Assembly (NCBI GenBank): GCA_015178975.1
Contig: WHVD01000001.1
Span: forward strand, 1,302,001 to 1,366,000
Source: Hysterangium stoloniferum
Taxonomy: Eukaryota > Basidiomycota > Agaricomycetes > Hysterangiales > Hysterangiaceae
Reading direction: 5' to 3'
DNA: 64,000 nucleotides
Shown: positions 31,670 to 43,638 of the stretch, one piece after another
How positions within the stretch are numbered: position 1 is the stretch's first letter
Layout of the letters: every line of letters starts with the position of its first letter
Position numbers and translations under genes: made by a program
The notes under the pieces: model-generated
What the model was told of the DNA's origin: nothing
The model's database searches: none
What the model saw: only the letters and a program-made list of their open reading frames with translations

Positions 31670-33512
31670 GGTACCCATTTTGCAGTTTGCTCCACCACAG
31701 CCCCACCATCCACCTGGAAATCCAGTCCCACAACTTCAGGCACAGGTACCCATTTTGCAGTTAGCCCCACCATAGCCCCACCATCCACCTGGAAATCCAG
31801 TTCCACAACAACAACAACAACCTATTGTGCAGTGGGCACCACCACAGATTCACTATCCACCTGGAAATCCAGTTCCACAACAACAACAGCTACAGTTAGC
31901 CCTACCTCCAGCTATTCCCCTACTCCTAGCTATTTTACAGCCTGCAGCTATGCCTCCACCTCCACCTCCACCTCCCATTCCACAATTACCCATTGGACGG
32001 CAACCAGTTGTGGAGGACAGATTCCAAAGACATGACTTGGGACATGTGGACATACAGTGTTCAGACTGTGGAGCTTTACACTGGATGGATGAGCGTATCT
32101 CAAATAGCTCTAAGACACATCCAAAATTTGGCAAATGTTGCAAGCGAGGAAAGGTGGCCCTTCCAATACTTGAGCCAGTCCCTCACACTTTAAGATCTCT
32201 CCTGGAGGGTAATACAGACAACAGCAGGGAATTTCTCAAGAATATTCATGCCTATAATAATGCTTTTGCATTTACATCTCTAGGTGTCAATTTGGATGAG
32301 TCTGTCTTACAAGGTGGTGGTGGTCCATATGTCTTCGAAATTCATGGTGAATTGTATCACCAGCATGGTGCCTTGATTCCTTACACAGAAGGTGTATCAC
32401 GTAGTTATGCTCAGCTTTACATCCATGATCCTGCATTGGCAGAGGAGGAGGGACTGAGGCAGGCATTGCAGCAGAGGCAGAATCACAGGGCAAATAGAAG
32501 CCTAAACAGCCAAACCTTTTCTGACCTCCAGGATATGATGGAGCAATATAATCCCTTTATAGAACTATATCACCAGGCACATGAGCGATTGAGGACACAG
32601 GCAGAGACTCCAAGGTTACATGTTAGATTGAGCTACAAGGCTTTTAATGATCCACGATGGTACAACCTTCCAACCGGTGATGAACTTGCAGTCATTCTCC
32701 CTGGAGATGGTGATACAGATCATGGTGACCCAAGGGATATTATAGTTCAAAGGAGAGGGGGCCAGTTTCATCATGTCCATGAAGCATAAGCCATTTATAC
32801 ACCCCTTCATTATGTCATCCTCTTCCCCAGAGGTGAGCGTGGTTGGTCATGGGATATTCCCTATGCAAATCAAAATTGGCAGCCCCAGCCTGGACAGCAG
32901 GATGAAGAAGGTGAAGATGAAGATAAAAGTTGGAAAGTGACCCAATGTGAATATTATGCCTATCGCCTATTTCCCAGAGCATATGAAGCCATGACCCTTT
33001 TTTATGCACAAAAGCTATTCCAACAGTATATTGTCAATGCCTGGGCAGTAACAGAGCAGCACAGATTGAGATTTCTCAGGGATAATCAACCAAGGTTATA
33101 TGCAGAACTCTACAACCAGGTGGTTGATGCATTTACAAATCAGGATGTCAGTACAGATGCCAATAGTATTGGCCAGAGGGTCATACTCCCTTCTACATTT
33201 ACTGGCAGTTCAAGGGATATGAGACAAAGTCTACAAAATTTATTTGCAATTGCACACAAGTATGGCAATGCCAGCTGCTTCATCACCATGACTGCTAATC
33301 CCAAGTGGAAGGAGGTTACTGATGAATTGCTTCCTGGACAGACTGCTGTTGATCGTCCTGATTTGGTCTCCTGTGTCTTTGCTGCCAAGAAGGCTACATT
33401 GCTCAAGATGATTACAGAGGACCAGATCTTTGGGAGAACAGTAGCCCATATCCATGTCATTGAGTTCCAAAAGTGGGGTCTTCCACACATGCACTGCCTT
33501 ATATGGTTTTGA
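31670..33512 (+). pseudogene. Helitron 2 ORF, zinc-finger and Rep (HUH) part
   Basis: Same frame as the N-terminal part once the LTR is removed. In-frame stops are TAG at 31773-31775 and TAA at 32787-32789. Content in order: Pro/Gln repeats, a Cys motif (CSDCGALHW...KCCKRG), the Helitron-like N domain (LFPRGERGW; YYAYRLFPR; LFQQYIVNAW; FITMTANPKWKE), and the HUH motif of rolling-circle Rep as GLPHMHCLIWF at the end. After that a one-base shift (extra T in GGTTTTGAT near 33506) moves coding to the next frame. Confidence 0.85.
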
Positions 33513-36246
33513 TGACCAGAATAAGCCAAGGACACCAGAAGATGTTGACTCATTTGTTTCTGCCTGTTTTCCATATCCTGAAACACATCCCGGATTATTT
33601 AATTTAGTAGGACAACTCATGACCCATGGTCCCTGTGGAGCTGAACATCCAAATGCTGCCTGTATGGTTGACAAGAAGTGCAGTAAATACTATCCAAAGG
33701 ATTGGTGTGAAGCCACTGTTGTCAATGAGGAAGGCTATCCAACATATGCTCGCCCCAACAATGGAAGAGTTTATGAAACTCCCAAGTTTACATATGATAA
33801 TAGATATGTTGTCCCTTACTCCCCCATATTGCTTCTCACCTTTGAATGCCATATCAATGTAGAGTTGACCTTTACCAATAGGTCAATGAAGTACATGCAT
33901 AAATACTGTTACAAGGGCCATCATCGTACAACTATGGAATTTGGAAGGACACCAGATGAGATTCAACAGTACCTTGATGCACGTTATGTCAGTGCACATG
34001 AGTCTGTCTGGCGGTTAATGTGTAATGAACTCCACACCCAGGTTCCTGCAGTAATGGCACTTGGAGTCCATCTCCCTGGGGAAAACACTGTACTTTTTGA
34101 TGGTGATCAAGGTCCTGCTGAGGCTTTACAAAGGGCAGAGCATTCAGGGACAACTCTCATGGCCTATTTTGAAGCTAATGCCAAAGGTCTCATTGGTTAT
34201 AATGGACAGTGTGCCCAGGATACATTTTATATGGACTTTCCTGAGTATTTCACATTTGTACCCAAGAAAAAATCATGGAAGCCACGTCAAAGTGGGTTTT
34301 CAATAGGGCATATTCATTTTGTCAATATTGCCAGTGGGGAAAGATTCCACCTACATACTTTGCTCACTGTTGTCAAAGGTGCCACCTCATTTGAACAGCT
34401 CAGGAGCTTTCAGGGTGAGACTTATCCTACATTTCAACAAGCCTGTGTGGCACATGGTTTGCTTGAAGATGACTGCCAGTGGCATATGTGCCTCAGAGAA
34501 GCCAGTGGTATACAATCTGGGTTTCAACTGCAGAGGTTATTTGCCATAATTTTGACAATGTCCTCCCCTGCACAACCCCATGAACTCTGGAATGACTTCA
34601 AAGTATTTCTTTGTGATGATTTAGATTTCATACTTCAGCAAACACATGGCATTGACAATCCATCACCAATCCAAGTTTATGATTTTGGTCTCTATGAAAT
34701 TGATAAGATCCTACCATATTCTGGAAAGTCCCTCTCACACTATCCAACCATGCCAAACTGCACTGATAATTGGGATGCCATTGTTGGCAACCATCTCATT
34801 AAGGAGCAAAAGAGTTATAATATTCAACATGAGCTTGCCAGTGCCCAAGCTAATCTTGAAAAGTGCAATCCTGAACAACATACTGCCTTTGAGACTATCA
34901 TGAAGGCAGTGGATGAGCAACAAGAAGGCAAATTGTTCTTTGTCAATGGTCCAGGAGGCACTGGCAAGTCCTTTGTATGGAATACTCTGGCACATGCATG
35001 TAGGGCCAAGGGCTACATTGTGCTTTGTGTGGCATCCTCTGGAATTGCATCAATGATTCTCAAGGGTGGTCGCACTTCTCACAGCACATTTTCAATCCCT
35101 GTTCCCTGTGAGAAGGATGCTCTATGTCATATCAAAAAGGGATCACAAAAGGCAGAACTCATGAAGGAAGTGCAACTGATTATCTGGGATGAAGTTCCTA
35201 TGCAGTCATGTTTCACATGTGAGGCAGTTGACAGAACCCTAAGGGATTTATTAGATGAGGAGGATCTTCCCTTTGGGGGGATTCCTGTTGCCTGGGGAGG
35301 TGACTTCCAGCAGACTTTGCCTGTTGTACCCAAGGGTTCAAAAGAACAAATCATTGGACAATGTATCCAGAAATCAGAACTCTGGAAGCATATTAAGATA
35401 CTATTCTTGAAAAAGAATATGCGGGTGGATCAGGATGATCCAGAAAGTGAACAGTTTGCTCAGTGGCTCTTGGATGTAGGCCATGGAAAGGATTTGCCTT
35501 TGGATCATACAATGGATATCCCTCCTCATATGATCTGTGGTCCAGAAATGTCAGATCTAATTGCTGAGATATATCCAGACATCCATGTGGATAGAGACCA
35601 AAGAGATTGGCAAGATGGAGACTTCTTAGACTGGGCAATTCTGTGTCCAAGAAATTCAGAGGTGGATGAGATTAATTCAGAACTTCTGAATAAATTTCCA
35701 GGGGAGAGTCGGATGTACCACAGTGCTGATACTGCAGAGGGAGACAGCGAGACAGAGATGTATCCTGTAGAGTATTTGAACAGCCTGAACTTTGGTGGAA
35801 TCTCTCCGAGTCGACTTGAGATGAAGCCAGGAGTACCTTTGATGCTGTTATGGAATATAGATCCACAGAGGGGACTTTTCAATGGGACACGATTGCGACT
35901 GTTGAAAATGGAAAATAATTTGCTTCAAGTGCTGATCCTAACTGGACCATGTACTGGGCAACCAGCATTTATTTCACGGGTGAAAATCATTGCAAATGAT
36001 GATCAACTGCCATTTAAACTGCATCGTATTCAGTTTCCAGTGTGGTTAGCATTTGCAATAACTATTAACAAGTCACAGGGACAGTCTTTGAAGGTGGTGG
36101 GAATAGATTTGAGAATGGCAGTATTTGGACATGGACAATTGTATGTGGGACTTTCAAGAGGAGGAAGTTGGAATAGGATAAAAATATTATTAAAGGAGAA
36201 AAAGAGAACAGCAAATATAGTATACAAAGATGTATTATTAGATTGA
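33500..36246 (+). CDS. Helitron 2 Rep C-terminus and Pif1-type helicase
   Basis: Open from the frameshift to a TGA at 36244-36246. An upstream ATG at 33454 is out of frame with the real Rep reading, so the open piece is a 3' exon-like remnant, not an independent gene. It carries the Rep tyrosine region (MKYMHKYCYKGHHRTT), then the SF1 helicase: Walker A VNGPGGTGKSFVWNTL, Walker B LIIWDEVPM, motif III VAWGGDFQQTLPVV, late motifs [18 protein letters not shown] and [11 protein letters not shown]. Helicase motifs are complete. With the stops upstream, the element needs another copy for transposition. Confidence 0.9.
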
Positions 36247-36329
36247 AGATTTAATGTATTTTGTTTGATTGAAATTTTGTAAGAGTAGAGTGATTGTGAT
36301 AAATACTTAGAAGTACACAGAAATACTTC

Positions 36330-36452
36330 TGAGTGATGGACGCGGGGGGGTTTGGGGGGCTTTGCCCCCCAACAAGCTGGAGCCCGCAGTGGAGTTGTGG
36401 GGCCAGTCGTGAAGCGACTGCCCCACAGCGTAGCAAGGGTTCCCAGGCTTGT
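36330..36452 (+). mobile_element. Helitron-associated double hairpin, copy 2
   Basis: TTGGGGGGC-TTT-GCCCCCCAA then GTGGGGCCAGTCG-TGAAG-CGACTGCCCCAC, followed by GGGTTCCCAGGCTTGTCA. It lies about 85 bp after the helicase stop, at the same place as copy 1. Confidence 0.8.
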
Positions 36453-36800
36453 CATATATAGTAAAGTTGCTTGGTGGGTGGTGGGTGTTTTTAGGTGCTG
36501 CAGGCCGTATTTGCAAGAGTGCGGAGCACCCGAATTCTCTTATTAGTCAGCACGGGTGCATTTCTGTGCTTGTGGGAGTATTTCATAGCACCCGGGGCAT
36601 TTTTCTGCACTCACGGGAGTATTTTTGGCACCACGGGAGTATTTTGTAACAGGCGTGGAAGTATTTTGTCACACATGGAAGTATTTCGTGATGCGTGGAG
36701 GTATTTTTGCATGCGTGGGAGTAGTTTGTCACGTGCGTGGAGGTATTTTATGATGCATGGAGGTATTTTTACACTTGTGGGAGTATTTTGACATATGCGG
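36453..36800. repeat. Degenerate ~27-bp minisatellite (GGGAGTATTTTGTCAC-like)
   Basis: About ten imperfect units each containing GGGAGTATTT or GGAGGTATTT plus a TCACGCGTG-like part (36545-36800). The Helitron 1 flank (28620-28700) has two or three related units, so expansion happened here. Confidence 0.75.
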
Positions 36801-36939
36801 GGGGCTTTTCTTCATTCGTACAGGCTCAGCACATCTACGGCACACCCACTCCCATCCACAGCACAGCCATCCACCACACACCCGCACCCATCCACCCACT
36901 CCCATCCACTGCGCACCCACTACCTTCATGGTGCACCCT
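36801..36939. repeat. CA-rich CACCCACTCCCATCCAC tract
   Basis: Short imperfect repeats of ACCCACTCCCATCCACAGC, similar in style to 41755-42040 inside the second satellite block. Confidence 0.5.
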
Positions 36940-38255
36940 CTCTCTTTCCTCCAGGTGATGCATGTACTCTTTCCTTCTCCCTCTGTCCTGCGCTAATCCG
37001 CCTCCTCTCTCTTTCCTCCAGTGTGTGTACCATTTCCTTCCCTCTCCGTCCTCCTCTGATTGACCTGTTCTCTCTTTCATCCAGCCGGTGCATGTACCAT
37101 TTCCTCTTTCTTTGTCCTCTGATCATCCTCCTCTCTTTCCTCCAGGTGCGTGTACCATTTCCTTCTCTCTCTGTCCTCCTCTCATCGGGACCCTCTCTCT
37201 TTCCTCCAGCTGGTGCGTCTACCATTTCCTTCTTCCTCTGTCCTGTACTTATTTGCCTCCTCTCTCTTTCCTGCAGCTAATGCGCGTTCCATTTCCCTCT
37301 CTCTCTGTCCTCTTCTGATTGGCCCCTCTCTTTCCTCCAGCCGGTGCACATTCCCTTTCCCCTCTCTTTGTCCTCCTCTGATTGTCCCCCTCTCTTTCCT
37401 CCAGCCAGTGCATTCCCTTTTCCTCTCTCTGTCCTCTTCTGATCGGCCCCCTCTCTTTCCTCCAGCCGGTGCGTGTACTGCTCCTTCTCCCTTTGTCCTC
37501 CTCTCTCTTTCCTACAGCCAGTGCGTGTACTGCTCCTTCTCCCTCTGTCCTCCTCTCTCTTTCCTCCAGCCGGTGCATGTACCGTTTCCTCCTCCCTTTG
37601 TCCTCTCTTTCCTCCAGGAGGTGTGTGTACCATTTCCTTCTCTCTTTGTCCTTCTCTCTTTGTCCTCCTCTAATTGGCCTCCTCTCTCTTTCCTCCAGCC
37701 GGTGCATGTACCGTTTCCTTCTCCCTTTGTCCTCTCTCTTTCCTCCAGGAGGTGTGTGTACCATTTCCTTTTCTCTTTGTCCTCTGATCGGCCTCCTCTC
37801 TCTTTCCTCCAGCCACTGCATGTACCATTTCCTTCTCCCTTCATCCTCCTCTCTCTTTTCTCCAGGAGGTGTGTGTCCCATTTCCTGCTCCCTCCGTCCT
37901 GCTCTGATTGGCCCCCTCTCTCTTTCCTCCAGCAAGTGCATGTACTATTTCCTTCTCTGTCCATCCTGCTCTGATTGGCCCTCTCTCTTCCCTCCAGGTG
38001 GTTTGTGTATCCTTTCCTTCTCTCTTCATCCTGCCCTGATTGGCCTCCATTCTCTTTCCTCCAGCCAGTGCATGTTCCTCTGATTGGCCTACTCTCTCTT
38101 TCCTACAGTATGTCTACCATTTCCTTCTTCCACCATCCTCCTCTGACCAGCCCTCTCTTTCCTCCAGGTGGTGTGTGTACTGTTTCCTTCTCTCTTTGTC
38201 CAGCTGCTGTGTGTACTGTTTCCTTCTTCCTCCATCCCCCTCCGATCGGCCTCAA
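36940..38255. repeat. Pyrimidine-rich satellite, block 1 (unit about 54-67 bp)
   Basis: About 20 units built on CTCTCTTTCCTCCAGCCGGT + GCATGTACCATTTCCTTCTC + TCT.CGTCCTCCTCTGATTGGCC. Shorter units lack the GATTGGCC part. The plus strand is almost free of purine runs. Long frames on both strands (up to 274 codons) are by-products of the repeat. Confidence 0.92.
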
Positions 38256-38640
38256 TAAACTCAGAATAATTCAAATAAAATAAATCGAAATGAAGAACAA
38301 TAAAATAAAATAAAATTCAATAAATCAAAATAAAATACATTAAATTAAAATAAATATGTTGAATGACCACAGTAATTACTTGCAGTTGAGAGTCAATTTA
38401 ACCACTCTTCCATTTGTAACCATTGTTTCCTTTTGAAATCCAATCATGCAAATGAAGTCATGGCAATGATCCATCCATGCTTAATGAATGCTCATCAATT
38501 TTCTCTCAATCAATGTCTTTCTCTACTGTCATTGCTTTTCTGACCTGGGATTACTTTTCAGGCCTGTGATTACTTTTGTGAGCTATCATTGCTTTTCTGG
38601 CCTATCATTACTTTTCTGACCTGTGATTACCTTTGTGACC
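38256..38640. repeat. Segment duplicated at 42606-43050
   Basis: Starts with AAATAAAATAAAAT-type A-rich sequence, then unique-looking DNA (ATGCAAATGAAGTCATGGCA...) that recurs next to satellite block 2 with about 93% identity by eye. So satellite plus flank were duplicated together. Confidence 0.85.
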
Positions 38641-39175
38641 TGTATTCCTTTTGTACCCCTTTATTCCTTTTGTAACTGTTGTTCTTTTGTTTCTTTTGTA
38701 ACCTTGGTTTCCATTCTCCAAAGGTTTCTGTTGTTTACTTTTTAACCATTGTTTCCTTTGTAAGTGTTGTTTACTTTGTAACCATTGTGTACTTTGTAAC
38801 TGTTGTTCCTTTTGTCTGTTTTTACCATCATTCCTTTTCTGAGCTGTCTTTCCTTTGTGGCTGTTGTTGCTTTTGTAACTGTAATCATTGATTCTTTTGT
38901 AACCATTGATTCTTTTGTAACTGTTGAAACCTTTGATTCCTTTGAAACCTTTGTATCATTGATTCTTTTGTAACCATTGATTCCTTTGTAGCCATTGGTG
39001 TTTCCTTTGTAACTGTAGTTTCCTTTGTGACTGTAGTTTCCTTCTGTAACTGTAGGTTTCTTTGTCACTGTTGTTTTCTTCTGTAACTGTTGTTTTCTTC
39101 TGTAACTGTTGTTTCCTTCTGTAACTGTTATTTCCTTCTGTAACCTTTCTTTCCATTCTCTGAACAGTCTCCCCT
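38641..39175. repeat. Degenerate ~18-bp minisatellite (CCTTTTGTAACTGTTGTT)
   Basis: About 28 imperfect units of TTTCCTTTGTAACTGTTG. No gene. Confidence 0.8.
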
Positions 39176-39293
39176 GTAAAGACTTTCCTTCCTTTAAAGG
39201 CTTTCTGTTCCTTAAATGGCTTTCCTTCTAACACAGGGTCTATATTCTCTGACAATGTGTCTGAGAAATACATAAGAGTTGTTGTCACCATCT

Positions 39294-39540
39294 GTGACAC
39301 TTTCTGTTCCATGACACTTTCTGTTCCATGACACTTTCCATTTGGCGACACCTTCCATTTGGCAACACTTTCCATTTGGCAACACCTTCCATTTGGCAAC
39401 ACTTTCCATTTGGCAACACCTTCCATTTGGCAACACTTTCCATTTGGCAACACCTTCCATTTGGCAACACTTTCCATTTGGCAACACTTTCCATTTGGCA
39501 ACACTTTCCATTTGGTGACATGTTCCATTTGGCAACACTT
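39294..39540. repeat. 17-bp minisatellite, about 14 units
   Basis: GGCAACACTTTCCATTT alternating with GGCAACACCTTCCATTT; the first units read GACACTTTCTGTTCCAT. Its open frames on both strands are artefacts. Confidence 0.93.
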
Positions 39541-39549
39541 AAAAGTTGT

Positions 39550-39666
39550 TGACATGGGGGGGTTTGGGGGGCTTCACCCCCCAACAAGCTGGAGCCTGCA
39601 GTGAAGTTGTGGGGCCAGTCACTTCGTGACTGCCCCACAGTGTAGCAATGGTTCCTAAGCTTGTAT
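39550..39666 (+). mobile_element. Double hairpin, copy 3, without Helitron ORF
   Basis: TTGGGGGG-CTTCA-CCCCCCAA then GTGGGGCCAGTCAC-TTC-GTGACTGCCCCAC and GGTTCCTAAGCTTGTATAA. Same architecture as copies 1 and 2 but directly preceded by the 17-bp minisatellite. It may be the end of a non-autonomous Helitron that carries the satellite block. Confidence 0.75.
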
Positions 39667-39889
39667 AAGTTAATTCTCTTTGGTGGGTCCGTGGGTGTTG
39701 TTGCTGAGTCATAAAATAGAAGCACCTGTGAGCGAAGTGAGCAGTATGTTCCCACGGTCTGATCTGATCTGTGAGCGAAGCGAGCAGCATAGGTTCCCAC
39801 GGTCACCTGCAAGCGAAGCGAGCCTTAGCTTTCCCACGGTGTTATGGTCACAGATGTTGTGCCTGTCACCGATTGTTTCTCAATTGTGC
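39667..39889. repeat. Three copies of GAGCGAAGCGAGC...TTCCCACGGT
   Basis: Imperfect units of about 40 bp at 39731, 39772 and 39810, each with AAGCGAAGCGAGC (or variant) and TTCCCACGGT. No gene. Confidence 0.65.
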
Positions 39890-42605
39890 TTCTCTCTTTG
39901 TGCATGTACCATTTCCTGCTCTCTCCATCTGGGTGTGTGTACCATTTCCTTCTCTCTTCATCCTCTTCTGATCGTCCTCCTCTCTCTTTCCTCTGTTAAA
40001 ATTGCAACTAATATTTATCTCAGTCTCATATTAGGGTATAACGGACTAAGTGTATGTACCTAATATTTATCTAACACATATTGTCAATACAGCAATAAGG
40101 GACGTTATTTAGAGCAAACTCACCTCAGTCTCGTATTAGGGTATAACGGACTGAGGTGTAGATAGTTTGACTACATAGTTTAAATACTGTGCAGTGAATG
40201 ATGACCATATGTGGAACAAGGGGATGACGTGTCATTTCGTGTATCCACGATCGTGTGTTCTAAAAATACATATCGTTCGTCGAATCCATTGTTCATGTAT
40301 ACATTCCAACATCCTCCAGTCGGTCTGTGTACCGTTTCCTTCTCTGATTGTCCTCCTCTCTCTTTCCTCCAGTCGGTCCATGTACCATTTCCTCCTCTGA
40401 TCATCCTCCTCTCTCTTTCCTCCAGCGAGTGTATGTACCCTTTCCTTCTCTCTTTGTCCTCCTCTGATCAGCCTCCTCTCTCTTTCCTCCAATCGGTGCA
40501 TGTACCGTTTCCTTCTCTCTTCGTCCTCCTCTCTCTTTCCTCCAGTGAGTGCATGTGCCATTTCATTCTCTCTTCATCCTCTGATTGGCCTCCTCTCTTT
40601 CCTCCAATCAGTGCATGTACCATTTCCTTCTCTCTTCGTCCTCCTCTCTCTATCCTCAAGCGAGTGTGTGTACCCTTTCATTCTCTCTTCATCCTCTGAT
40701 CGGCCTCCTCTCTTTCCTCCAGTCAGTCCGTGTACTGTTTCCTTCTCTCTTCATCCTCCTCTCTCTTTCCTCCAGCGAGTGTGTGTACCCTTTCATTCTC
40801 TTTTCATCCTCCTCTGATCAGCCTCCTCTCTCTTTCCTCCAATTGGTGCATGTACTGTTTCCTTCTCTCTTCATCCTCCTCTGATTGGCCTCCTAGCTTT
40901 CCTCCAGTCAGTGCGTGTATCGTTTCCTTCTCTCTTCACCCTCCTCTGATCATCCTCTCTTTTCTCCAGGAGGTGCATGTACCCTGTCTTTCTCTCTTCG
41001 TCCTCCTCTCTCTTTTCTGCAGCCGGTGCGTGTACTGTCTCCTACTCTGTTCATCCTTCTCTGATTGGCCTCCATTCTCTTTCCTCCAGTTGGTGTGTGT
41101 ACTGTTTCCTTCTCTTTTCGTCCTCTGATCATCCTCCTCTCTCTTTCCTTCAGGCGGTGCGTGTACCCTTTCTTCTGTCTCCATCCTCTGATTGGCCTCC
41201 TCTCTCTTTCCTGCCGACAGCAGCATGTGTACCCATTCCTTCTCTCTCCATCCTGCTCTGATCGGCCAGGCACAATGCGGCGACAATGCACTACGCCATT
41301 CAGGCATGCATTCGCAAACGCAACATGCACATGGGTGCTGGCAGGTGCTATGATCCTGCACTGATCATCCTCTCTCTCTTTCCTCCAGCCAGTGCATGTA
41401 CTGTTTCCTTCTCTCTTCGCCCTCCTCTTCTCTTTCCTGTAGCTGGTGCATGTACCATTTCCTTCTCTCTCCATCCTCCTCTGATTGACCTCTTCTCTTT
41501 CGTCCAGCTGGTGCATGTATCATTTCCTCTTTTTTCGTCCTCCTCTAATCATGCTCCTCTCTTTCCTCCAGGTCATGCATTGTCCCCTTTCTTTCTCTCT
41601 TCATCCTCCTCCGAGCATCCTCCTCTCTTTCCTCCAGCCAGTCTGTGTACCATTTCCTTCTCTCTCTGTCCTCCTCTAATCAGCCTCCTCAGTCTTTCCT
41701 CCAGGAGGTGCATGTACCCTGTCCTTCTCTCTTCTTCCTCCTCTGATCGGCCTCCTCAACAGTGTGCACACCCACTCAGGCCAAATGGGCACAGCACTTT
41801 GCATGCGAGTGTGAACAGGCATGGCCCACCCACTCTCATCCACGGCACACCCACACCCATCCACAGGCACATGCCTGCCCACCAACTCGGGCACAAACGG
41901 GCATGCCACATCATTTACCAATGCGTGCACACCCACTCGAGCACAAACAGGCACAGTGTGTTGCATCTGCTGATGCGCGCACATACCGCACCTGTTCCCA
42001 GCGTGCTGTGCCCGATTGGGCGCGCACCCTGCTCTGATTGGCCCCTCCAGTTGGTGTGTGTCCCCTTTCCTTCTCTCTTCATCCTCCTCTGATCGTCCTC
42101 CTCTTTCCTCTAGGATTTGTGTCCCCATTCCTTCTCTTCACCCCTCTGTCTTTCCTCCAGATGGTGCATATACCCTTTCCTTCTCTCTTCATCCTGCCCT
42201 GATTGGGCCCCTCTCTCTTTCATCCAGCCACTGCATCTACCGTTTCCTCCAGCCGGTGCGTCTACCATTGTGGGGGTGCGCGAGTGTTGTCTCTTTGTCC
42301 TCTGATCAGCCTCCCCTCTTTCCTCCAGCCGGTGCGTGTACTGCTCCTTCACCCCTCTCTCTTTCCTCCAGCCGGTGCGTGTACTGTTTCCTCCTCCCTT
42401 CATCCTCCTCTAAATGGCCTTCTCTTTCCTCCAGCTGGTGCGTGTACCCTTTCCTCCTCCCTCTGTCCTGCTCTGATCAGCCCTCTCTCTCTTCCCTCCA
42501 GGTGGTTTGTGTACCCTTTCCTTCTCTCTTCTTCCTGCCCTGATCGGCCTCCACTGTCCTCCAGCCAGTGCATGTACCATTTCCTTCTTCCTCCGTCCCC
42601 CTCTG
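39890..42605. repeat. Pyrimidine-rich satellite, block 2
   Basis: About 35 units of the same 54-67 bp family as 36940-38255, interrupted by a solo LTR (39994-40311), by about 100 bp of other DNA at 41265-41365, and by a CA-rich tract at 41755-42035. The TTTCCTCCAG + TGCATGTACC core is retained in almost every unit. No gene. Confidence 0.92.
39994..40311. mobile_element. Solo LTR, family E, target duplication TCCTC
   Basis: 318 bp from TGTTAAAATTGC to CATTCCAACA, flanked by TCCTC at 39989-39993 and 40312-40316, inside a satellite unit (TTTCCTC|CAG). It contains two copies of TATTAGGGTATAACGGACT (about 40030 and 40134). Only copy in the window; orientation not known. Confidence 0.8.
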
Positions 42606-43050
42606 ATGGGCCTCAATTAAATCAGAATAATTCAAATAAAATATAATAAATGAACATAAAATGTTAAAAATAAAATAAAATAAATTGAAATGAAAAACAA
42701 TAAAATAAAATAAAATAAAATTCAATAAATCAAAATAAAATACAGTAAATCAAAATAAAATACATTAAATCAAAATAAATAAGTTGAGTGACCACAGTAA
42801 TTACTGCAGTTGAGAGTCAATTTAACCACTCTTTCCATTTGGAACCATTGTTTCCTTTTGAAATCCAATCATGCAAATAAAATCATGGCAATAATCCATC
42901 CATGCTTAAAGAATGCTTATCAATTTTCTGTCAAACAATGTCTTTCTCTACTGTCATTGCTCTTCTGACCTGGGATTACTTTTTGGGCCTGTGATTACTT
43001 GTGTGAGCTATCATTGCTTTTCTGGCCTATCATTACTCTTCTGAGATAGA
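42606..43050. repeat. Second copy of the satellite-flanking segment
   Basis: Corresponds to 38256-38630; homology ends abruptly near 43046 (ATTACTCTTCTGA). Confidence 0.85.
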
Positions 43051-43638
43051 GTGGCTGGAAAAGGAAATCATTAAGTGGGTGTGTTATTGGGTACCACAAT
43101 GCCAGAGGACAGTATACATATGTAGGTTGAAAATACACATAGGGGCATAAACAATGTGGTTCTTAACCCAAAGGTTCTAAATCAATGTTTGAACTGGAGA
43201 TTAGTAGAATACAAGACAATAATTTATACTAAAAGATTCAATGGCAGACATGAGTGGAATGGAAGGAAAGTGGGGTATGAAGAGAAACAAATTGAGGAAG
43301 AATGAAAACACTATTCCAAGCCAAATATGTAGTATTTAAGAATGTTATTATTGATCCATGAGTAAGTATTCAGCAAGGTTCCAAAAGGAGACTGACTTGC
43401 ATTTTTTAGGTTCAGTGAATTTACAAAAGTATATAATATATATAATTCTGAATAATGTAAACATTAATCACTTTAAAATACATAAGTCTCTGAATGAGAA
43501 TAAATGGAAAGCTGGAATGTACAGAAGTGGCCACAGAAGGTAATACAAAGGTTATGTGATCAAGTATTTGAAAATGCTATTCCAAGGCAGATATAACTGC
43601 TGATGTAGTGTTTAAAGACATTATTATTGATTCACCAG
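43051..43638. other. AT-rich, no recognised gene
   Basis: No supported coding or repeat signal. It contains the near-duplicate phrases CTATTCCAAGCCAAATATGTAG (43310) and CTATTCCAAGGCAGATATA (43578). Confidence 0.4.

Noticed and set aside
33454-33511. ATG at 33454 as the start of an independent helicase gene
   Set aside because: Upstream of 33506 this frame is out of register with the Rep domain; the HUH motif lies in the other frame, so this is a frameshifted continuation.
39285-39812. Frames of 108-199 codons with QMESVAKWKVLPNG-type repeats
   Set aside because: Products of the 17-bp minisatellite and the hairpin region.
36795-42646. Many long frames (up to 274 codons) on both strands
   Set aside because: All lie in the polypyrimidine satellite and repeat with its period.
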